From JABDQZ01 sp963801985 (GTDB lineage Bacteria > Pseudomonadota > Gammaproteobacteria > Chromatiales > Chromatiaceae): DNA of 64,000 bases. The position numbers and the translations under genes were made by a program. Location: the NCBI GenBank assembly GCA_963801985.1, contig CAWDGV010000001.1, positions 62,001 to 126,000 of the forward strand. Reading direction: 5' to 3'. Shown piece after piece: positions 54,574 to 62,447 of this stretch. Positions within the stretch are counted from its first letter, which is position 1. Each line of letters starts with the position of its first letter. The notes under the pieces were generated by a model. It made no database searches, was not told the DNA's origin, and worked only from the letters and a program-made list of their open reading frames with translations.

Positions 54574-56193
54574 ATGATGCACATTGATGCCGTACTGGAA
54601 CAGTTCATTAGTCTTCTGGGCAACGAGTCTGTTATTCATGATCCGCAAACAGTCCACTCTTATTCAGACAGTACAACCGCCAGCCGACGCAAGATAGCCG
54701 CAATATTACGTCCAACCTCGACTGAGCAGGTCGTACAAATTGTGAAAATTGCCTCGCAATTCAAGCTATCCCTGTACCCGATCAGTACCGGCAACAACTG
54801 GGGTTATGGCAGTGCCAACCCGGTGCGTGATGACTGTGTTGTAGTTGATTTGTCCTCAATGAACAAAATTCTGGTCATGGATGAAAAAACGGGGGTCGTT
54901 ACGGTTGAACCCGGTGTTACCCAGGCAATTCTTCGTGAATATCTGGATGAACGCGGCTTGGATTACCTTGTACCGGTAACAGGTGCCGGCCCCACCTGCA
55001 GCCTGGTCGGCAATGCCATTGAACGTGGATATGGCATTACGCCTTATGCAGACCATTTTTATGCCATCACTGCAATGGAAGTGATTCTGCCCAATGGTGA
55101 TATTTACCAGTCGGCGTTAAGTGCGATAGGTGGCAAACGCGTAGACCAGGCTTTTAAATGGGGATTTGGCCCATACCTTGACGGCATTTTTCACAGGGCA
55201 ACTTCGGTATTTGTACCAGCATGACGATTGCACTCGCGCCCAAACCAGAGTCAGTTGTTGGTTTCTTTTTTAGTGGCAAAGATGACGCAGACCTGGAGGC
55301 ATTAGCCGGGCGCATTCAGAAAGTGCTTAAGGAGTTGAGCGGTGTTGTCGGCTCGATCAACCTGATGAACAAGCGCCGCGTGTTATCGATGATGGAGCCC
55401 TACCCGCCAGAGCTTAAGCCGGGGGAAATAATTTCAGATGATGCGCTTGACCGGATGGCACGCAAAAATCAGGTGATGACCTGGACCTGTGCCGGTGCCC
55501 TGTACGGTAACAAAGCCGTGGTTAAAGCAGCCAAGCGGGAGATTCGCAAGATTCTCCGTCCCACGGCCAAACGGCTGGTTTTTTTCACGCCAGGTGCTAC
55601 TTCCCTGTAAAACAGTTAACTCTGTACATTCCCGGTTCCTTGGGTGACAACCTGCAGAAAATCTTTACCACCTTGAACAAAACTTTGCAGTTGCTCGCAG
55701 GTACACCCAGCGAAATTGCCCTGCCGCTAGCATACTGGAAATCAGGTACCCCGCCGACTGACGGCAACCATACAATCCATCGCACGATGGCTGCGGCCTG
55801 CTCTGGTACGCACCGCTGGTGCCCTTATCAGCAAAGGATGCAAGGGAATATACGACCATGGTGGATCAAATCTGCCGTAAACATGGAATGGAGCCGTTAA
55901 TTACCCTGACCAGCCTGTCAGACCGTTGCTGGGACAGCACTGTACCGCTATTGTTTGACCCTTCAGATAAAGCTGATGTGATACGCGCCAAGGCATGCTA
56001 CCAGGAACTGATGGAAACCGGTTTTATAAAAGGTTTTGTCCCGTATCGTACCAATATCGACTCTATGGCGATGTTTGCCAAAGAAGGTGTACCTTTCTGG
56101 GAACTGGCGAAAGCAATTAAGGAAAAAATCGATCCGGATAATATTATTGCTCCGGCAGATATTCAATTTACTAAAGGTTTGATGAGAAACTGA
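54574..56193 (+). pseudogene. VAO/PCMH-type FAD-linked oxidoreductase, frameshifted
   Basis: The N-terminal FAD-binding PCMH domain is clear: RRKIAAILRPTSTEQVVQIV, LYPISTGNNWGYGSANPVRD, GVVTVEPGVTQAILREYLDE and TGAGPTCSLVGNAIERGYG. The cap and C-terminal domain continue in other frames: TIALAPKPESVVGFFFSG, YIPGSLGDNLQKIFTTL, then GFVPYRTNIDSMAMFAKEG and KEKIDPDNIIAPADIQF, which is the vanillyl-alcohol oxidase style end. Frames change near 55220, 55600 and 55800. The likely substrate is a phenol- or alcohol-like compound, not determined. ATG 54574 is the preferred start. Confidence 0.7.
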
Positions 56194-56326
56194 CCTCAAA
56201 TTTCTTTTGTTTAGAATCAGAAAAATCTTACAGACAAAATAATTTAAAAAGGTTATTTTTTATATTCATTTAAGCTTCAAGGATGAAGCAAGCCTATCCG
56301 CATACAAACACGACAAGGAGGTCGTT

Positions 56327-56584
56327 ATGTGTAAGAAAATCCCGTTAACCGTTTTATCTGGCATGCTCGCCACTTTAAATCCTGCCGAGGCAAAAATCAG
56401 CCGCTGCGAGGATGAAAAAGGTCACGTGACTTTTTCTGATTCCGGTTGCAACAATCCTGACAAAGGGACTTTAAAACAGACGACTGATCCCAGGTCTGTT
56501 TTCCCTGCATCAGAAAGCCCTTCAACGATGAGGAAAACTTTTTTCTATTGCCATTCGGGTAAGAAGAAATATAAGAAGTGTTGA
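56327..56584 (+). CDS. Small DUF4124-like exported protein
   Basis: This 85-residue protein follows an AAGGAGG ribosome site (56314-56320). The N-terminus (IPLTVLSGMLATLNPAEA) resembles a weak signal peptide, and ISRCEDEKGHVTFSDSGC matches the DUF4124 pattern (YxCxDxxGxxxFSDxxC). The C-terminus is Lys/Cys-rich (CHSGKKKYKKC). DUF4124 proteins are small envelope proteins of unknown role. Confidence 0.65.
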   Translation: MCKKIPLTVLSGMLATLNPAEAKISRCEDEKGHVTFSDSGCNNPDKGTLKQTTDPRSVFPASESPSTMRKTFFYCHSGKKKYKKC

Positions 56585-56600
56585 TTTAACCCCACCATAA

Positions 56601-56623
56601 CCCTCCCCTCAACAAGGGGAGGG
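56601..56623. terminator. GC-rich hairpin, CTCCCC/GGGGAG type
   Basis: CCCTCCCCT (56601-56609) and AGGGGAGGG (56615-56623) pair around CAACA, between convergent genes. It resembles the core of the palindrome inserted in the uracil-DNA glycosylase gene at 63143-63235. Confidence 0.55.
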
Positions 56624-56632
56624 AATTTGACA

Positions 56633-56851
56633 TTATTCTGCCTTCGTCTTTATAGACAATGCATGCAGTTCATCACTGGCGAGCTGTTCTTTAACTGTTT
56701 CCTTGACCATGCGATGTTGTTGCAGAAGAGGTTTGCCTGCAAAGTCTGAATGTGTAACAACCGCCTCAAAATGACGACCGTCGCCAGTGACTTCGACAAT
56801 TGCGCCTGGTAGTCCGTTTTCAATGAGTTCTTTGACTTTTTCAGTTTCCAT
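56633..56851 (-). CDS. BolA/IbaG-family protein
   Basis: This 72-residue protein has the BolA core: LIENGLPGAIVEVTGDGRHF EAVV, then FAGKPLLQQHRMVKETVKEQ and DELHALSIKT. The conserved His residues for glutaredoxin/Fe-S binding are in GDGRHF and QQHRMV. It most resembles the IbaG/YrbA type, which bind Grx-held [2Fe-2S] clusters. The start overlaps the end of vapC by 11 bp, suggesting that the toxin-antitoxin pair was inserted just upstream. Confidence 0.88.
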   Translation of the reverse strand: METEKVKELIENGLPGAIVEVTGDGRHFEAVVTHSDFAGKPLLQQHRMVKETVKEQLASDELHALSIKTKAE

Positions 56852-57252
56852 AATGTCCTACTTTATCGTGAATCATATTTTGATCAGTTGGTGAAAATGT
56901 GCATCCAAGTTCAAGTGCTATTTCAGATAAACGTTTATCACCTGTCCAAAGTTTTACTTCGGGAAACAATAGAACTGAGGTTAGCAGATGCGCATCAATA
57001 AAGCCGATACCCTTTCCCATCAGTTGTTTGTTTTCGATTAAAAATAAAACCTCTTCACTTGTTGCTTCAGGCATGAATGGTAAATCTTTAAAATATGCCA
57101 ATAACCGGGTTCTGTTTTTCAAATTACCACAAGCGAGTTCACCTAAAACCATTGGATGCATCAGTACATTGCCCTCTTGCCAAAAGCCTGATCAGAGAGG
57201 TATTCCCACGCCTCAGGTGATCAACCCAAATCGAGGTATCAACCAAAATCAC
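56841..57252 (-). pseudogene. VapC PIN-domain toxin, frameshifted
   Basis: From a GTG at 57252, overlapping the vapB stop as GTGA, the frame reads VILVDTSIWVDHLRRGNTSL. The D of LVDTS is the first catalytic acid. One extra base near 57183 breaks the frame, after which EGNVLMHPMVLGELACGNL (second acid) and KGIGFIDAHLLTSVLLF and WTGDKRL (last acids) follow. This is the full PIN RNase pattern. As written the toxin is inactive unless the base is a sequencing error. Confidence 0.75.
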
Positions 57253-57440
57253 TTTGGCTTGCGTCGCGGAATAGTATCAAGATCAGATTCAGTTCCCCCA
57301 AGCAAGGCAAGTCTTCGCGCTGTCTCTCGTTGAATCAGCACCGTTAAAGCTTCACGAACTATTGCGGTTTTTTCAGATATACCCGTTAACCTGGCAGCCT
57401 TTTGCAATAATTCATCATCAATGTTCAATGTCGTTCTCAT
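57249..57440 (-). CDS. VapB-type antitoxin
   Basis: The start MRTTLNIDDELLQKAARLTG fits the ribbon-helix-helix DNA-binding domain (an upstream in-frame Met at 57479 adds 13 unlikely residues). It continues as SEKTAIVREALTVLIQRETA, and the C-terminal ALLGGTE segment is typical of type II VapB antitoxins. It would neutralise VapC and repress its own promoter. It is intact while its toxin is not. Confidence 0.82.
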   Translation of the reverse strand: MRTTLNIDDELLQKAARLTGISEKTAIVREALTVLIQRETARRLALLGGTESDLDTIPRRKPK

Positions 57441-57515
57441 TACAATCCAGTCATATAAATCATGCATAAGTATATGCATATATTACATGCATTGCAATTT
57501 TATGCGTACACCATA

Positions 57516-57608
57516 GATTCCGGCTAAAAGTACTTAGAACCTCCTTCGGCGTTTCATTAAGTATGACCTGAACTCGCTGGCTCGTTCTGGCCTCATGCCG
57601 GAATGACA
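57516..57608 (-). repeat. ~90-bp dispersed repeat, best-preserved copy
   Basis: On the minus strand it reads GTCATTCCGGCATGAGGCCA, GAACGAGCCAGCGAGTTCAG, GTCATACTTAATGAAACGCC, GAAGGAGGTTCTAAGTACTT, TTAGCCGGAATC. It has a terminal stem ATTCCGGC/GCCGGAAT. It sits between vapB and the prfC stop. Its core is shared with 24301-24560, 45805 and 45955. Confidence 0.75.
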
Positions 57609-57613
57609 GCAAT

Positions 57614-59200
57614 TTATAATTCGCGCGTTGCCTCAAACCTGATATCAGGCCAGCGTTCTTCTGTCAGGCTGAGATTAACTCGGGTTGGCGCCAGGTAAAC
57701 CAGCTGCCCATCACCATCTACTGCAAGGTTGTCATGCGCCTTGGTTTTAAACCGCTGCAGTTCCTTGTCATCATCACAGTAAACCCAGCGGGCCGTGTTG
57801 ACCTGTACAGGCTCGACGATTGCTTCAACACTGTATTCATCTTTCAGACGGTGCGCGGCAACTTCAAACTGCAGCACGCCCACGGCTCCCAGAATCATGT
57901 CGTTATTCTTTAGCGGCCTGAAAACCTGGGTTGCACCCTCTTCACAAAGCTGTAGAACTCCTTTCTGTAACTGCTTGAGTCTTAACGGATCTTTCAATAC
58001 AACCCGGCGGAATAATTCCGGTGCAAAATAGGGAATACCTTCATAACGCAGTTCTTCGCCTTCGGTGAAAGTATCACCGATCTGGATGGTGCCATGATTA
58101 TGCAGGCCAATAATATCGCCCGGATAAGCCTCTTCAACATGCCTGCGGGCATCAGCCTGGAAGGTGATCGCATTGGAAACCTGCACGGTTTTATTGATAC
58201 GCACCTGTTTCATTTTCATGCCGGACTTGTAGCAGCCGGAACAGACTCGCAGGAATGCCACGCGGTCACGATGCGCAGGATCCATGTTGGCCTGCACCTT
58301 GAATACAAATCCGGAAAACTTCTCCTCGTTCGCATCAACTAGACGTTGACGGGTATTGCGCGGAATCGGGGATGGTGCATAGTCGACAAACGCATCCAGC
58401 AGCTCTGACACTCCAAAGTTATTGATGGCGGAACCGAAAAACACCGGAGTCAGTTCGCCTTTCATGTAGGCTTCCAGGTCCAGCCCATGACTGGCGCCCC
58501 GCACCAGTTCAATCTCGTCACGCAATTCATCTGCCATGTCGCCAATGACCTCATCCAGGCGAGGATTATCCAACCCTTCGATCGTCTCGCCTTCCATGAT
58601 TTTGCCGCCATGCGTTGCACTGAAGATATGCGTTGTCTCGGTTCGTAAATCAAACACACCCTTGAGACGCTTGCCCATGCCAATCGGCCAGGTGACCGGC
58701 GCGCACTTGATCTTGAGGATATCCTCAATCTCATCCAGAAGTTCAATTGGTTCCTTACCTTCCCGGTCTAACTTGTTGATAAACGTCAGGATTGGCGTAT
58801 CACGCATACGACAGACTTCCATCAACTTGATGGTTCTGTCTTCGACACCCTTGGCCACGTCAATAACCATCAGGGCCGAGTCAACGGCTGTCAGGGTACG
58901 GTAGGTATCTTCCGAAAAGTCTTCATGCCCCGGAGTATCCAGCAGGTTGACGATGCGTTGCTTGTACTCGAACTGCATCACCGAGGAGGTAATCGAGATA
59001 CCACGCTGCTTTTCCATTTCCATCCAGTCGGAAGTCGCATGGCGGCTGGCCTTGCGACCCTTGACGGTTCCCGCCATCTGGATGGCCCCCCCGAACAGCA
59101 ACAGCTTTTCTGTCAGGGTTGTCTTACCGGCATCGGGGTGGGAGATGATCGCAAACGTTCGTCTCTTACTGATTGCATTGAGTAAATTGCTATCTGACAA
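57614..59200 (-). CDS. prfC: Peptide chain release factor 3
   Basis: This GTPase recycles RF1/RF2 after termination. The frame extends to 59356, but family alignment and an AGGAG ribosome site 8 bp away support TTG 59200 (LSDSNLLNAISKRRTFAII), giving 528 residues, close to the E. coli length. Motifs: HPDAGKTTLTEKLLLFGGAI, GISITSSVMQFEY, LLDTPGHEDFSEDTYRTLTA, FINKLDREGKEP and WPIGMGKRLKGV. The coding region is intact. Its leader contains three ATGTAC repeats. Confidence 0.95.
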   Translation of the reverse strand: MSDSNLLNAISKRRTFAIISHPDAGKTTLTEKLLLFGGAIQMAGTVKGRKASRHATSDWMEMEKQRGISITSSVMQFEYKQRIVNLLDTPGHEDFSEDTYRTLTAVDSALMVIDVAKGVEDRTIKLMEVCRMRDTPILTFINKLDREGKEPIELLDEIEDILKIKCAPVTWPIGMGKRLKGVFDLRTETTHIFSATHGGKIMEGETIEGLDNPRLDEVIGDMADELRDEIELVRGASHGLDLEAYMKGELTPVFFGSAINNFGVSELLDAFVDYAPSPIPRNTRQRLVDANEEKFSGFVFKVQANMDPAHRDRVAFLRVCSGCYKSGMKMKQVRINKTVQVSNAITFQADARRHVEEAYPGDIIGLHNHGTIQIGDTFTEGEELRYEGIPYFAPELFRRVVLKDPLRLKQLQKGVLQLCEEGATQVFRPLKNNDMILGAVGVLQFEVAAHRLKDEYSVEAIVEPVQVNTARWVYCDDDKELQRFKTKAHDNLAVDGDGQLVYLAPTRVNLSLTEERWPDIRFEATREL

Positions 59201-59643
59201 AACCTTTTCTCCTAATATGTACACAGTTATGTACACATCTCTAAATGTACCCTCGCCCGGACGCCAGGCAATAAAAAAGCTTATTATTTTAACCCTGAAC
59301 AGGTTTGATGTCAGGTGAAAGTGAGATTTTGACCAATAAGCGGTAAATTCGTGCATTTACAATACCGCTTTGCCTCCAGAAAGAGCAGAATTTCGGCTTC
59401 ACCGCTCGCCCTGGAGGATTCAAACCCTCCTTCTCTCTTGATTTTTCAATGGGTTAGGCATCTTAGTCGACCATATCTAGACTGCTCCTCTGTCGCGAGG
59501 TCCGCTCCGAGCTCAATACCGGCCATCCCGTGCGATGCGCTTTGATCGCTGCTTCGGGCGCAGTGCAGCCGATCTAAAAAGTCCAGGGGACCGCACCAGG
59601 GTTCGTTTACCACGGAAATCGAAAGTGGATCCTAACCTCTCAA
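59201..59643. other. Gene-free stretch upstream of prfC
   Basis: About 440 bp without a convincing gene. Near prfC it has ATGTACAC at 59217-59224 and 59229-59236 and ATGTAC at 59245-59250, possibly an operator. From about 59400 the base composition becomes more GC-rich, continuing into the MscS fragment. No RNA gene was recognised. Confidence 0.5.
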
Positions 59644-59994
59644 CTATCCCCTATCTGCATCCGGGGAACCATAGGGTGGGTAATCGAGCGTGTCGCTAAT
59701 CCCCGCTCGGTAGCTCTCTGTAATATCCGGGAACGGCAAGGTATGGGCCGAGGCCCATTCCCGTACCTGTTTCTCGGCGGCCTGCTGTTTTTCCTCGTCG
59801 AGCCCGCCGTCGCGACCGAGGTACAGCGTGCGCGAGGGAAAGGCGAAGCCGGTCCCGGCCTCTTTCACTACCTTCATGATGCGCAGGAGAATGTCCTCCT
59901 GCACCGCGAGAAATTCGTTGTAGTGCGAGGTCCGGATGTAGGCACGGATCGCCACGTTCAGGGAGAAATCGCCACCCAACCAGTGCTGAAACGA
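59644..59994 (-). pseudogene. C-terminal fragment of an MscS-family channel
   Basis: About 116 codons read FQHWLGGDFSLNVAIRAYIR, NEFLAVQEDILLRIMKVVKE, AGTGFAFPSRTLYLGRDGGL, DTLDYPPYGSPDADRG. This is the typical C-terminal domain of MscS-like mechanosensitive channels. The membrane and beta domains are missing: similarity stops abruptly near 59995, where the Fic upstream region begins. GC content is higher than in the neighbours, suggesting foreign origin. Confidence 0.75.
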
Positions 59995-60008
59995 GCATTT
60001 AAGGGGCC

Positions 60009-60106
60009 TATGCGGAGAATAGTGGCCCTAATCTCCGCATAATATACGGAGAATTATCTTGCCAATGCGGAGAATACCGGCAATAATATCCGCATAACAT
60101 GCGGAG
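60009..60106 (+). promoter_or_regulatory. Array of TGCGGAG half-sites before fic
   Basis: TATGCGGAGA (60009-60018) and its inverse TCTCCGCATA (60032-60041) are followed by TACGGAGA (60045-60052), ATGCGGAGA (60065-60073), ATCCGCAT (60088-60095) and ATGCGGAG (60099-60106). At least five sites in ~100 bp before a start codon suggest an operator, probably for the winged helix of the Fic protein itself. Confidence 0.6.
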
Positions 60107-60114
60107 TTTATGCG

Positions 60115-61215
60115 ATGTACCTATGGGAAAAACCAGAATGGCCCGCTCTAGCCTGGGAAGAAAAAAGCCTCACCAGGCTGTTAGCAGAGGTTTCTCGCGA
60201 GCAAGGGCGACTGCTCGGGAAAATGGAAGCGTTGGGCTTTGAACTGCGCAGCGAAGCCCATCTCCAGACCCTGACTGAGGACGTGGTGAAATCGAGCGAA
60301 ATCGAGGGTGAAAAGCTGGAGCGTGAGCAGGTCAGGTCGTCTATTGCGCGGCGGCTTGGCATGGATGCCGGTGGCCTTGTTCCGTCTGACCGCAATGTAG
60401 AGGGCGTTGTTGAGATGATGCTGGACGCAACCGGCAACTATGCCGAACCTCTGACCGAAGAGCGTCTATTTGCGTGGCATGCCTCGCTATTTCCGACAGG
60501 GCGAAGTGGCATGACCAAAATCCAGGTCGGATGCTGGCGTGATGACAGCGATGGCCCTATGCAAGTCGTTTCCGGGCCGGTTGGGCGGGAAAAGGTGCAC
60601 TATGAAGCACCGCCTGCCGAACGCTTGCCCGATGAAATGGCAAAGTTTCTGCGCTGGTTCGAACAGCCGGGTGACATGGCCCCCCTCCTCATCGCCGGAT
60701 TAGCACATTTATGGTTCGTAACCATCCACCCGTTCGACGACGGTAATGGCCGGATTGCTCGCGCAATTGCTGATATGGCGCTCGCACGTTCTGAGAAAAC
60801 AGGTCAGCGCTTTTACAGTATGTCCGCACAAATCCGCCGGGAACATAAAGACTATTACGACATGCTGGAGTGGACGCAAAAAGGTGATCTCAATGTAACG
60901 AGATGGCAGGACTGGTTTCTAAACTGTCTTGGCCGTGCAATCGATGGAGCCCAGGAGACATTGGGTGCCGTCCTTGATAAAGCACGCTTCTGGGAACGCT
61001 TTGCTACAGAGGTTTTGAACGAACGGCAGATCAAAGTACTGAATAGATTGCTGGACGGTTTTGAGGGCAAGCTCACCACGTCGAAATGGGCAAAGCTCGC
61101 AAAGTGCTCTCAAGACACGGCCTACCGAGACATTCTGGATCTTATTGAGCGAGGCGCATTACAAAAAGACCCAGGTGGCGGACGCAGCACGAGCTATTCG
61201 CTGGTGACAAAGTGA
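60115..61215 (+). CDS. Fic-family AMP transferase with DUF4172 and winged helix
   Basis: This intact 366-residue protein starts with a DUF4172-type N-terminus (MYLWEKPEWPALAWEEKSL). It then has an inhibitory-helix motif SSEIEGE ([S/T]xxxE[G/N], about 62), and the Fic core with active site HPFDDGNGRIARAI (HxFx[D/E]GNGRxxR, about 205). The C-terminal ~60 residues look like a winged helix (LTTSKWAKLAKCSQDTAYRD; GGGRSTSYSLV). It would AMPylate target proteins and be held inactive by its own inhibitory helix. It sits among gene fragments and shows base composition unlike its neighbours, so recent acquisition is likely. Confidence 0.88.
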   Translation: MYLWEKPEWPALAWEEKSLTRLLAEVSREQGRLLGKMEALGFELRSEAHLQTLTEDVVKSSEIEGEKLEREQVRSSIARRLGMDAGGLVPSDRNVEGVVEMMLDATGNYAEPLTEERLFAWHASLFPTGRSGMTKIQVGCWRDDSDGPMQVVSGPVGREKVHYEAPPAERLPDEMAKFLRWFEQPGDMAPLLIAGLAHLWFVTIHPFDDGNGRIARAIADMALARSEKTGQRFYSMSAQIRREHKDYYDMLEWTQKGDLNVTRWQDWFLNCLGRAIDGAQETLGAVLDKARFWERFATEVLNERQIKVLNRLLDGFEGKLTTSKWAKLAKCSQDTAYRDILDLIERGALQKDPGGGRSTSYSLVTK

Positions 61216-61355
61216 ACCGGATTGGTACCGCGAGGAAGCGCTGCTTGTCTTTGGATGTCCCTTGTTGTCCCGCAAGGATGGCAGATTATCAAGCAAATAC
61301 AACGTGTTTAGTGGATTTACGATCTTACTTGTCAGAGGGTGACTTTGAGGGAAAT

Positions 61356-61418
61356 ATCCGGGTGAGAAATGATCGCAAACGTCCGGCGACGATCGATCTT
61401 TTTTTGTAAATCGGCCAT
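61356..61418 (-). pseudogene. 5' remnant of a second prfC gene
   Basis: From ATG 61418 the frame reads MADLQKKIDRRRTFAIISHP and D, the N-terminus of RF3 up to its P-loop, then degenerates (KVTL-stop resembles GKTTL). It differs from the resident prfC N-terminus, so it is not a recent local copy. It marks an apparent recombination boundary. The remainder of 61216-61464 shows nothing else recognised. Confidence 0.65.
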
Positions 61419-61464
61419 TGAGATTCGTACTACTTGGAATAATTCGCGGGACTATAACCTGTAT

Positions 61465-61955
61465 TTTCACCACGAAGGACACAAAGAACACCAAGATTAT
61501 TAATGTTTAGAGTACGAATCGTCTAATACCCTGCCTCATCAGGCCCACATTAAAATTCAAAAGAAATCCCAGTTGCTTTCCTGAAAGCTTCATATAAGTC
61601 AGGATTTGAGCTTCATGAATGGGCAGCAGTCTCTCAACGCTTTTTAATTCGAGCAATATTGAGTTCTCTACCAACATGTCAATTCTATAACCGGCATTTA
61701 CTTCATATTCTTTGTAGGAAACCGGCAAATCAACCTGGCGAAGAACATCAATACCAAGATATTTTAATTCCCAACACAGGCAAGATTCGTATGTTGATTC
61801 AAGTAATCCCGGACCTAATGTCCTGTGAACTTCAATAGCGGCACCAATAACATGAAAAGCTACTTTTTCGATATCCATAATGAAAACCTCCCTGTTTTCA
61901 ACTATGTAATTTATGAATAGAAATCTTTGTGGACTTTGCGTTCTTCGTGGTGAAA
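61465..61955. mobile_element. Inverted-repeat element carrying the GxxExxY gene
   Basis: The left arm 61465-61495 (TTTCACCACGAAGGACACAA...) and right arm 61925-61955 are ~31-bp inverted repeats matching at 26 of 31 positions by eye. They closely enclose one gene (61507-61878). The same arms occur as pairs without a gene at 32589, 37510 and 44072. No clear target-site duplication is visible. Confidence 0.65.
61507..61878 (-). CDS. GxxExxY protein, PD-(D/E)XK-like
   Basis: The longer open frame reaches 62256, but ATG 61878 has a GGGAGG ribosome site and gives 123 residues, the usual length. MDIEKVAFHVIGAAIEVHRT is followed by the signature GLLESTY (GxxExxY, about 26-32). A nuclease-like core follows, YRIDMLVENSILLELKSVER (D...ELK), then HEAQILTYMKLSGKQLGFLL and NFNVG. 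The biochemical role of this family is not established; the PD-(D/E)XK pattern suggests a nuclease or DNA-binding fold. It is enclosed by the inverted repeats described for 61465-61955. Confidence 0.88.
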   Translation of the reverse strand: MDIEKVAFHVIGAAIEVHRTLGPGLLESTYESCLCWELKYLGIDVLRQVDLPVSYKEYEVNAGYRIDMLVENSILLELKSVERLLPIHEAQILTYMKLSGKQLGFLLNFNVGLMRQGIRRFVL

Positions 61956-61969
61956 GCTTTTTATAAATC

Positions 61970-62434
61970 CTAAAGAACCTTGGCAAATACCAATGCGTCT
62001 TCCCTGCCATCGGTATGCGGGTAATAGCCCCTGCGCTGGCCAATTTCGTTAAAGCCTTCGGATTCATACAATATCTGCGCAACCCGGTTGCTGCAACGCA
62101 CTTCCAGGAACATGGTATCGACGCCGTGATCCCTTGCCAGGGTAACCAGGCGATGCAGTATTTTCCTGCCCAGTCCCCTGCCCTGGAAATCAGGCTGGAT
62201 GCAGATATTAAGGATATGCGCTTCGCCGGCAGCAACCGACATGACGCCATAGCCAATCACTTCACCATCGATTTCCATCACCCATGAGCAATAGCCGACG
62301 CGCAGGCAGTCTCGGAAAATACCCTTGGTCCATGGGTGCGTATAGGTCAGTTCCTCGATCATCATGATTGCATCAAGATCTTCAACTTCCATGGTACGCA
62401 GCTTAAGCAACGGGTTTTTTAAAATGGCACTCAT
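61970..62434 (-). CDS. rimI: Ribosomal-protein-alanine N-acetyltransferase RimI
   Basis: This 154-residue GNAT enzyme is expected to acetylate the N-terminus of ribosomal protein S18. Signatures: LRTMEVEDLDAIMMIEELTY, HPWTKGIFRDCL, the acetyl-CoA loop QPDFQGRGLGRKILHRL (about 85), and FLEVRCSNRVAQILYESEGF plus RRGYYPHTDGREDALVF. It lies 13 bp from the uracil-DNA glycosylase gene on the same strand and is probably in an operon with it. Confidence 0.93.
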   Translation of the reverse strand: MSAILKNPLLKLRTMEVEDLDAIMMIEELTYTHPWTKGIFRDCLRVGYCSWVMEIDGEVIGYGVMSVAAGEAHILNICIQPDFQGRGLGRKILHRLVTLARDHGVDTMFLEVRCSNRVAQILYESEGFNEIGQRRGYYPHTDGREDALVFAKVL

Positions 62435-62447
62435 TCAAATCGCTCGA

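Noticed and set aside
59201..59356. Longer RF3 frame starting at 59356
   Set aside because: The added 52 residues do not match RF3; TTG 59200 with AGGAG upstream gives the usual N-terminus.
59644..60042. Overlapping ORFs on both strands at the MscS fragment
   Set aside because: Only one minus-strand frame shows MscS similarity; the others are products of high GC content.
61879..62256. N-terminal extension of the GxxExxY frame to 249 residues
   Set aside because: The extra residues are translated from the rimI antisense frame and the right inverted repeat; ATG 61878 has a good ribosome site and gives the normal family length.
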